In this document: piece by piece, positions 1 through 4,789 of the stretch
Layout: the number at the start of each line of letters is the position of its first letter
Numbering within the stretch: position 1 is the stretch's first letter
Source of the DNA: Verrucomicrobia bacterium UBA1211
Lineage (GTDB): Bacteria; Verrucomicrobiota; Kiritimatiellia; RFP12; UBA1067
Assembly (NCBI GenBank): GCA_002309585.1
Contig: DBXN01000068.1
Location: 1 to 6,448, forward strand
Direction: 5' to 3'
DNA: 6,448 nucleotides
Translations under genes and position numbers: made by a program
Notes under the pieces: generated by a model
The model's database searches: none
Seen by the model: the letters and a program-made list of their open reading frames with translations, nothing else
Told to the model about the DNA's origin: nothing

Positions 1-506
1 CCCCGACACCCAGGATGCGCGCCAGCGGCTTCGCGCCGCGCGCCTCCGCCGCCGCACGCCGCTCCAGCACCACCGCACCCGCCGCCTCGCCCAGCGGCAG
101 TTTCGCCTGCCGCAGCTGCGCCCGCAACCGGGTGGGCGAAAGCGCGTCCGTACCCCCCGCCGCCATCGCATCGGCGCGGCCCGACCGGATCGCGGCGAGC
201 GCCGCCGCGAAGGCCAGACCCGACGCGCTTCCGCCGGAGGCCACGTTGCAGTGGGGCCCCTTCAGCGACCACTCCATCGCGGCCAGACTGACCGCCGTAT
301 TGGAGTAGGTGTGCGGGAACAGGAAGGGTTTAACCAGCCGCGGTCCTTTGCGCACGTAGTCATCGAAAAACCGTTCCGCCGTCTCGCAGCAGCCCCACGC
401 CGTCCCGACCGCGACGCCCATCTGGCGCGCCGCCGCCGAGGCCGCGTCCAGCCCCGCCTCGCCCATCGCCTGACCGCACGCCGCCAACAGGTAGCGACTG
501 GCAGGG
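1..506 (-). CDS. Second ketosynthase-like (chain-length-factor-like) domain, frameshifted continuation, partial
   Basis: This frame is open from about 506 to the left edge (about 168 codons) with no stop. It carries on the ketosynthase fold where the upstream frame (gene starting at 1943) loses it. Readable landmarks are a start resembling DPASRYLLAACGQAMGEAG, then VAVGTAWGCCETAERFFDDY, KPFLFPHTYSNTAVSLAAMEW, the nucleophile-elbow region GPHCNVASGGSASGLAFAA, IRSGRADAMAAGGTDAL and LGEAAGAVVLE. Aligned by eye with the usual CASG...IRSGRAD pattern, the catalytic Cys position holds Gly (near 230-235). About 17 residues are missing between GGTDAL and GEAAG compared with the first domain, removing the RPFD..R.G stretch. 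Such domains act as non-condensing partners (chain length factors) of ketosynthases; that role is inferred here. The C-terminal half lies outside the window. I see no convincing start codon with a Shine-Dalgarno for this part alone (the ATG at 466 has none), so it probably belongs to the upstream polypeptide. Confidence 0.75.
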
Positions 507-1943
507 ATCAAGATAGGGTTTCGGGGTGACGCCGCACGCCGCCAAATCCAATTCCGGTACCTCGCCGACCTCCGGCGCCTCATCGGCGTCCGGATACTCA
601 AACCGCGCGAGCGGGAAACAGGCACTCTCGCCCTCCTCCCACGCGGCCCGGCACTCGGTCCGGTCCACGCCCAGCGCGCTCACCACACCCGCGCCGGTCA
701 CGACCGCCTCGCCCGGATCGCCCGCGGCCGCGGCGGCGCCGGCGGGCTGGCGGCGCGTCACAACCAGCGCGGCGTTGCATCCGCCGAACCCGGCAGAGTT
801 GGAAAGCACGCACGCGAACGCTCCCTTGGCCGGCGCGGTCACGATCGTCAACGGACATTCGGGATCGGGTGTCTCGTGATTGACGGTCGGCGGGATGGTT
901 CCCTTCGTCATCGTCAGCACGGAGACGATCAGCTCCAACGCCCCGCCCGCGCCCAAGGTATGGCCGAGCGAACTCTTCACCGAAGTCACGGGAATCTCGG
1001 CGGCACGCGGCCCGAAGAGATCGTAGAACGCCTGCGTCTCTGTCAGATCGTTCGCCTTCGTCCCCGTCCCGTGGGCATTGATGTGGTCCACCGCATCCGG
1101 CGGAAGACCGGCGATGGCCAGCGCCTCACGCATCACCTGGTACGATCCCGCCCCGCGCGCGGCGGGCGCGGTCAGATGGTGACCGTTATTGCCGGTCGCC
1201 CAGCCGCACAGCCACCCTTCCACGGCGCCCTGACGGGCAAGACAGGCCGAGGCCGATTCCAGCACCACCGCCCCGGCGCCTTCGGCGAAGATGGTTCCGC
1301 TCCGGTTCGCGTCGAAGGGGCGGATCTTCTCCTTCGTCATTGTCCGGAGCGAGCAGAGTCCGCTCCAGGCGAAGCGGGAAAGCGCGTCGAACCCGACCGC
1401 CAGCACGCGCTTCGCGACCCCGCCGGCGATCAGATCGGCCGCCACCGCCACCGCCGCCGCGCCCGAGGCGCACGACAGGGCGATCGGCACCCGGACGCCC
1501 CCCAGACGGAACGCGAGTGCCAGAACATCGGCCGGGGCGCCGGCGGCGCATTGGCCCGCCGCCGTCGCGTCATGCCCGTCCAGATCCGGCGGCACCCAAG
1601 CCGCCTCGCCGACGTCGATATCGCCGAAATTCGAGGCGGTCACCAGCGCCGTCTCCGCCAACAGCTCCGGCTTTCCGAAAAGACCCGCGTGGGTCAACGC
1701 CTCCAAACAGGCGGCAGCCGCGAAACGGAGGGCGCGCGGCGCACGGTCGAACACCGGCAGGGAGGCCGGAAGGTCGCGGATCACGCCCGCCTGGGTACAA
1801 GCCAAGCCGCCCAGGTCGAAGAGATCCATCGCCGAGATGGTCGAACGCCCCTGAAGGACGCCCTGCCACAACCGGCTCACACCCGCCCCGTAAGGCGTCA
1901 CCGCACCCATCCCGCTGATGACGATCGGCTGCCGCTTGCTCAT
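360..1943 (-). CDS. Beta-ketoacyl-ACP synthase (KAS II/FabF-like), first domain of a frameshifted double ketosynthase
   Basis: Ketosynthases of this family condense an acyl thioester with malonyl-ACP in cytoplasmic fatty acid or polyketide synthesis. From the ATG at 1943, residues 1-396 form one complete KAS domain: the start MSKRQPIVISGMGAVTPYG, nucleophile Cys158 in SCASG, RPFDANRSG near 208-216, EGAGAVVLE near 221-229, His291 in NAHGTGT, His328 in SSLGHTLGAGG, and the GFGG loop near 385-388. The Cys-His-His triad of a condensing enzyme is therefore present. A short Ala-rich linker (about 397-411) leads to a second ketosynthase start, EAVVTGAGVVSALG. Homology breaks near residue 480 (YLDP); the remaining 47 residues to the TGA at 360-362 are out-of-frame and Gly/Arg-rich, while the true continuation is in another frame. 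The ATG at 1943 is preferred over one at 1985 because it begins the conserved fold, has AAGGGAG 8 bases upstream, and does not overlap the ThuA-like gene. The exact pathway is not identifiable here. Confidence 0.88.
   Translation of the reverse strand: MSKRQPIVISGMGAVTPYGAGVSRLWQGVLQGRSTISAMDLFDLGGLACTQAGVIRDLPASLPVFDRAPRALRFAAAACLEALTHAGLFGKPELLAETALVTASNFGDIDVGEAAWVPPDLDGHDATAAGQCAAGAPADVLALAFRLGGVRVPIALSCASGAAAVAVAADLIAGGVAKRVLAVGFDALSRFAWSGLCSLRTMTKEKIRPFDANRSGTIFAEGAGAVVLESASACLARQGAVEGWLCGWATGNNGHHLTAPAARGAGSYQVMREALAIAGLPPDAVDHINAHGTGTKANDLTETQAFYDLFGPRAAEIPVTSVKSSLGHTLGAGGALELIVSVLTMTKGTIPPTVNHETPDPECPLTIVTAPAKGAFACVLSNSAGFGGCNAALVVTRRQPAGAAAAAGDPGEAVVTGAGVVSALGVDRTECRAAWEEGESACFPLARFEYPDADEAPEVGEVPELDLAACGVTPKPYLDPCQSLPVGGVRSGDGRGGAGRGLGGGAPDGRRGRDGVGLLRDGGTVFR
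504..506 (-). other. Apparent +1 frameshift in the double ketosynthase gene
   Basis: On the minus strand the gene reads ...TAT CTT GAT CCC TGC CAG. Removing one C from the CCC at 506-504 gives TAT CTT GAT CCT GCC AGT CGC TAC CTG, and the ketosynthase fold then continues unbroken to the window edge. Codons after the break keep strong G/C at third positions in the new frame. A single-base insertion, either real or a sequencing/assembly error, is the simplest explanation. The site CCC-T is one where a proline tRNA could slip by +1, but there is no adjacent stop codon or upstream Shine-Dalgarno-like stimulator, so programmed frameshifting is less likely. Confidence 0.75.
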
Positions 1944-1951
1944 GACGGTCT

Positions 1952-1958
1952 CTCCCTT
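1952..1958 (-). promoter_or_regulatory. Ribosome binding site of the ketosynthase, overlapping the upstream stop codon
   Basis: The minus strand reads TAAGGGAG, then 8 bases, then ATG at 1943. The AAGGGAG shares its first two bases with the TAA stop of the ThuA-like gene (1959-1957). This fixes the ketosynthase start and suggests that ribosomes ending on the ThuA-like gene can reinitiate here (translational coupling). Confidence 0.75.
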
Positions 1959-2844
1959 ACTGCCGCGGCGTGTCCAGCGCCTCAAGATCGCCCAGCGTGT
2001 ACTGGAGACCGTCCAGAATATGCGTCAGCCGGCCGGGATCGACAAAGGTGTTGCACTCGTGGCCGAAGGTCGTGTAGAAGACGCGTCCCTCGCCATACCG
2101 GCGCACCCAGGAGACGGCGAAATCGTTGTCGGTCCGTTTGTTTCCCTTGTGGTCGGCAAACCGTTTGGCCGTCTTCTCGTCCTGCATGTTCAGCGAAAGC
2201 AACACCCGGATCTTCCCGCGCTCGAACGGCGGCGAGGAGTGCTGGTAGACCTCCTCCACGCGGAGGAAGGGCGAGCCCTCGTCCTTGAAGGCGCGGTTGA
2301 CCGGATGCGCCGGCTCCTCGTTGATGAACGACCACGGCCCGCCGAAGTACCACGGATGGTCCCAGAACCGGCCGCCGATCATGTCGGCCACCAGCGGCGC
2401 CTCGTAGAAACCGTCGCATCCCGCATGGATCACGCACAGGCCCTTGCCGCCCTTGACGTAGTTGATCAGGTCCTGTTCGAGATTCTTGTTCTGGCGGGTG
2501 TTCGGATTGGTGCAGTTCAGCAGGACGATCGCGTCGTAGCCCGCGAAGGTCTTCGCGTTCATGAACTTATAGTCGGTGGTCATGTCGAAGTTGAACGCAT
2601 GGGTCTGGCGCGCCGCGAGCTCAAACGCCCGGACACCGTAGGTGATGGCCTTGTTGTGGCAGAAGCCCTCGCACCGGCAGAAAATCAGGACTTTCCGGGC
2701 CTTCTTCGGCTGGACCGCCAGCCGATCGCCGATGATCTTCTCCATCTGCTGCAAATCATTATCGGGAATCATCGAGAAAATCTGCGCCTCACTCTGAACC
2801 GCCATCATGACCGCGGCACACGCCGCAAATAGGAACCGTTTCAT
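1957..2844 (-). CDS. Secreted ThuA-like (trehalose-utilisation family) domain protein
   Basis: This is a complete 295-residue protein with a class I glutamine-amidotransferase-like (ThuA) fold. ThuA-like proteins are frequent in PVC bacteria, often near sugar-degradation genes; the biochemical role of most is unknown, so the substrate cannot be named. The N-terminus has Lys-Arg, then a hydrophobic stretch ending in SEA before Gln21, which reads as a signal peptide cut after residue 20, so export to the periplasm is likely. Family landmarks in order: KVLIFCRCEGFCHNKAI (51-67), YDAIVLLNCTN (103-113), the GGKGLCVIHAG turn (132-142), GGRFWDHPW (157-165), EEVYQ (197-201), and VSWVRRYGEGRVFYTTFGHE (244-263). 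The length suits a single ThuA domain plus signal peptide. The ATG at 2844 has GGAGGT 6 bases upstream. The ketosynthase starts 13 bases after the stop, so the two are probably co-transcribed, an unusual pairing. Family assignment is firm; function is open. Confidence 0.88.
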   Translation of the reverse strand: MKRFLFAACAAVMMAVQSEAQIFSMIPDNDLQQMEKIIGDRLAVQPKKARKVLIFCRCEGFCHNKAITYGVRAFELAARQTHAFNFDMTTDYKFMNAKTFAGYDAIVLLNCTNPNTRQNKNLEQDLINYVKGGKGLCVIHAGCDGFYEAPLVADMIGGRFWDHPWYFGGPWSFINEEPAHPVNRAFKDEGSPFLRVEEVYQHSSPPFERGKIRVLLSLNMQDEKTAKRFADHKGNKRTDNDFAVSWVRRYGEGRVFYTTFGHECNTFVDPGRLTHILDGLQYTLGDLEALDTPRQ

Positions 2845-2850
2845 TACTAG

Positions 2851-2856
2851 ACCTCC
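2851..2856 (-). promoter_or_regulatory. Ribosome binding site of the ThuA-like gene
   Basis: GGAGGT on the minus strand, a near-perfect Shine-Dalgarno, is separated by 6 bases from the ATG at 2844. It supports this start and suggests efficient translation. Confidence 0.8.
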
Positions 2857-2879
2857 ATTGGTGTGTTAAAAGTGAGTCT

Positions 2880-2909
2880 ATTTTACCACCTTTCCGCGGT
2901 AAAAGTCTA
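2880..2909 (-). promoter_or_regulatory. Candidate sigma70-type promoter for the ThuA-like/ketosynthase operon
   Basis: On the minus strand TAGACT (2909-2904, four of six matches to TTGACA) is followed after 18 bases by TAAAAT (2885-2880, five of six matches to TATAAT). Transcription would begin near 2873, leaving a leader of about 29 bases with the Shine-Dalgarno inside it. This A/T-rich patch stands out in an otherwise G/C-rich window. Promoter consensus in PVC bacteria is not well defined, so the call is tentative. Confidence 0.5.
2881..2904. promoter_or_regulatory. Inverted repeat in the promoter, possible operator
   Basis: TTTTACC (2881-2887) and GGTAAAA (2898-2904) form a perfect 7-bp dyad separated by 10 bases. 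It overlaps most of the candidate -10 box and fills the spacer up to the -35 box, the usual place for a repressor site. Half-site centres are about 17 bp apart, roughly one and a half helix turns. The hexamer AGTCTA also occurs directly beside each arm (2875-2880 and 2904-2909). No regulator gene is visible in the window. Confidence 0.4.
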
Positions 2910-2910
2910 G

Positions 2911-2930
2911 GCGTTAGGTGACGGGGTGAG
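2911..2930. repeat. Spacer repeat, copy 2 (GTGA/GTGAG-rich)
   Basis: The + strand GCGTTAGGTGACGGGGTGAG closely matches 4720-4740, the central part of the repeat upstream of lnt, with two small indels. As with the other copy, it lies just downstream of a hairpin and upstream of the next gene on the minus strand. Confidence 0.45.
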
Positions 2931-2933
2931 GAA

Positions 2934-2955
2934 GGGGGCGGATGGGACCGCCCCC
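2934..2955 (-). terminator. GC-rich hairpin after lnt, possible terminator
   Basis: The minus strand reads GGGGGCGG, a six-base loop, then CCGCCCCC: a perfect 8-bp stem 40 bases past the lnt stop. The tail after it (TTCCTCACC) is only weakly T-rich, so it may be an inefficient intrinsic terminator or an RNA 3'-end stabiliser. It separates lnt from the promoter of the next gene. Confidence 0.5.
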
Positions 2956-2995
2956 GCAAAACGCGGATGACCGCAGAATGCCCCCTTGGGCGGCT

Positions 2996-4687
2996 TCAGG
3001 GCGTCTGAATCCGGCGGCGGCGGACCAGCGCGAGACCGAGCGCCAACAGGGCGCCGGGGATGGCCAAAATCGCATCGCCCCAGCGCAGATAGGGGGGCGA
3101 GAGCGGGAGGACGGGAATCTTCAGCGAGAGAAAACCGTCGAAGTCGGTCGCGCAGCCCTCGTTCTCCAGCTGACGGATCTTCCCGACCGGGGAGATGAAA
3201 CAGCTGATGCCCGAATTGGCGGCGCGGACCAGCGGGAGACCGGTCTCGACCGCGCGGAAAACGGCTTGCTGCCGATGCTGGAGCGGTTCGCAGGAGTGGT
3301 TGAACCAGGCGTCATTGGTCATGAGGGCGAGCAGATCGGCGCCGGCGCGGGCGGTCTCGCGGCAGAGCGCGGGGATCGTGTCCTCAAAACAGATGATCGG
3401 CCCGATCTGAAGCGGGGCGGAATGGGCGGGGTTGGCGAGGGTAATGATCCCGGGATCCGTACCCGGCGTGCAGCTCTCCCCGGTCGGGGCGAGCTTCTGA
3501 AGGATCGGGATCGCCTTGTCGAACGGGATGTACTCCCCGAACGGCACGAGGTGGCGTTTCCGGTAACGGCCGAGCCGCTCGCCCTGCGCATTGAGCAGCC
3601 AGGCAGCGTTGTAAACGCGCATAACGCCGGGCACCTCGGTACGCTCCACCTCGACGGTACCGGTCAACAGCGACGCGCCGCCTTCGGAGAGGCAACTTCT
3701 GACATAGCCGAGGGTGACCTCGTTTCCGGGCAGATATCCCGGCGTCGCGGTTTCGGGCCAAACGATCAGATCGGGTTTCGTCATATCCGCCAGCCGCGTC
3801 TGCTCCCGGAGGCCGTCAAACCGCACACGCGCCAACTCCTGATTGGCCTCGAAGACGCAGGGGGCGTTGGGCTGGATCAGCGTGATCCGCCACGCGCGTT
3901 CGTCCCGATCCAAGACCTTCGCCTCCTCTTTCCGCCAACGGTTGACCCGTGTCCCGCCCCAGCCCCATGCGGCCAGAATGAGGATGAAAGGCAGGAAACT
4001 CTCCAGACTGTTGGCGATCCGCAGCGGGAACGGCTGCGGGAAGATCGGCTGGTTCCGCAGCCGACGGATGATCGGCGAGAACATCCGTTCCGCCAGACTG
4101 GTCAACGCCCCGTTCCCCCAGACAACCAGCAGGGAGACGCCGTAAACCCCCGCCAGCGAGGCGACCTGGATGATCGGCAGGTTGCCGGCCTGGCTGACCC
4201 CCAGAAAGTTCCACGCGAAGCCGGAAAAGAGCCACCCTCTCACCCATTCGAGACCGACCCAAAGCAGGGGATCGATCACCAAAACCGCCGTGAGCCGGAG
4301 CACGCCACAGGCGAACCGGGGCGTAGCCGGGCGGGTCCACGTCCAAACCCTGGCGGAAAGGGCGCCGAACGCGCCGAAGAAGAGCGCACACCAGGCGGCG
4401 AGTCCCGCCCAGCCCAAAAGGACCAGTGCCCACGGACCGTTGTTTTTGATGATGGCGGGAAACCAGCAAAGCGTAAGGACCCAAAACGTCAACCCAGAAA
4501 AGAAACCCGCCTTGAACCCCTCCCGCGGCGAGACACGCCGGAGCTGCCAGAAGAGCGGCACCAGCGCGAACCAGGCCGTCTCGCCCGTCTCGCTGAACGG
4601 GGGAAACGCACCCGCAAGCAACGCCCCGGAGAGAATGGGCCATACCCAACGGGACATTATCCGGAAGCGGTCTTTTCCGATGATCAT
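2996..4687 (-). CDS. lnt: Apolipoprotein N-acyltransferase
   Basis: Lnt attaches the third fatty acyl chain, taken from a phospholipid, to the N-terminal cysteine of lipoproteins in the inner membrane, the last step of lipoprotein maturation in diderm bacteria. The 563-residue protein has a hydrophobic N-terminal half with several membrane segments (roughly 13-30, 37-50, 60-80, 85-110, 130-150, 170-190 and 228-245), then a nitrilase-type catalytic domain starting near 265 (ITLIQPN), and a last membrane helix at about 538-556 before a basic tail RRRR. The triad is visible: Glu312 in VWPETATPG, Lys377 in YRKRHLVPFGEY and Cys433 in GPIICFED; Glu385 of PFGEY is also conserved. It is slightly longer than the E. 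coli enzyme (about 512 residues). The ATG at 4687 has AAGGA 9 bases upstream; an internal ATG at 4657 lacks one. A terminator lies upstream, so it probably has its own promoter, though I could not pick one confidently. Confidence 0.95.
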   Translation of the reverse strand: MIIGKDRFRIMSRWVWPILSGALLAGAFPPFSETGETAWFALVPLFWQLRRVSPREGFKAGFFSGLTFWVLTLCWFPAIIKNNGPWALVLLGWAGLAAWCALFFGAFGALSARVWTWTRPATPRFACGVLRLTAVLVIDPLLWVGLEWVRGWLFSGFAWNFLGVSQAGNLPIIQVASLAGVYGVSLLVVWGNGALTSLAERMFSPIIRRLRNQPIFPQPFPLRIANSLESFLPFILILAAWGWGGTRVNRWRKEEAKVLDRDERAWRITLIQPNAPCVFEANQELARVRFDGLREQTRLADMTKPDLIVWPETATPGYLPGNEVTLGYVRSCLSEGGASLLTGTVEVERTEVPGVMRVYNAAWLLNAQGERLGRYRKRHLVPFGEYIPFDKAIPILQKLAPTGESCTPGTDPGIITLANPAHSAPLQIGPIICFEDTIPALCRETARAGADLLALMTNDAWFNHSCEPLQHRQQAVFRAVETGLPLVRAANSGISCFISPVGKIRQLENEGCATDFDGFLSLKIPVLPLSPPYLRWGDAILAIPGALLALGLALVRRRRIQTP

Positions 4688-4696
4688 CTAGCAGCG

Positions 4697-4701
4697 TCCT
4701 T
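4697..4701 (-). promoter_or_regulatory. lnt: Ribosome binding site of lnt
   Basis: AAGGA on the minus strand lies 9 bases before the ATG at 4687. It supports that start over the internal ATG at 4657, which has no comparable site. Confidence 0.65.
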
Positions 4702-4708
4702 ATAAGAA

Positions 4709-4750
4709 TTGAGGGTTGAGCGTTGAGGGTGAGGGGTGAGCCGGGAGTGA
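4709..4750. repeat. Degenerate 7-bp tandem repeat upstream of lnt
   Basis: On the + strand the spacer reads TTGAGGG, TTGAGCG, TTGAGGG, TGAGGGG, TGAGCCG, GGAGTGA in succession: three clean heptamers of pattern TTGAGSG followed by drifting copies. It lies between the helicase terminator and the lnt ribosome binding site. A related 20-base stretch recurs at 2911-2930. The block has no coding potential. Its role is unknown; a short mobile or slippage-derived intergenic repeat is plausible. Confidence 0.6.
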
Positions 4751-4756
4751 AATGTG

Positions 4757-4784
4757 AAACGGGGCGGCGGATGCCACCCCGTTT
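4757..4784 (-). terminator. Intrinsic terminator of the DEAD-box helicase gene
   Basis: Five bases after the helicase stop the minus strand reads AAACGGGGTGGC, the loop ATCC, then GCCGCCCCGTTT. As RNA this is a 12-bp stem (one U-G pair) with a four-base loop, ending in UUU and followed by CACATTTC. The A-run on the left and T-run on the right make it symmetrical, so it could also act on transcripts from the other strand. It is the strongest terminator-like structure in the window. Confidence 0.75.
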
Positions 4785-4789
4785 GGCCG

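Noticed and set aside
1944..1985. Upstream ATG at 1985 as the ketosynthase start
   Set aside because: It would overlap the end of the ThuA-like gene and add 14 Arg-rich residues before the conserved start; the ATG at 1943 has a good Shine-Dalgarno.
876..2288. 470-codon + strand open frame across the ketosynthase and ThuA-like genes
   Set aside because: It crosses the boundary between two well-supported minus-strand genes and has no recognisable motif; it is a shadow of high G+C.
2942..4705. 587-codon + strand open frame across lnt
   Set aside because: It is an antisense shadow of a complete lnt with all catalytic residues, produced by high G+C and few stop codons; its composition is Arg/Gly/Pro/Glu-rich with no domain.
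4700..4712. TTATAA near 4702 as a -10 box for lnt
   Set aside because: It overlaps the Shine-Dalgarno, so transcription would begin after it; no matching -35 box is visible.
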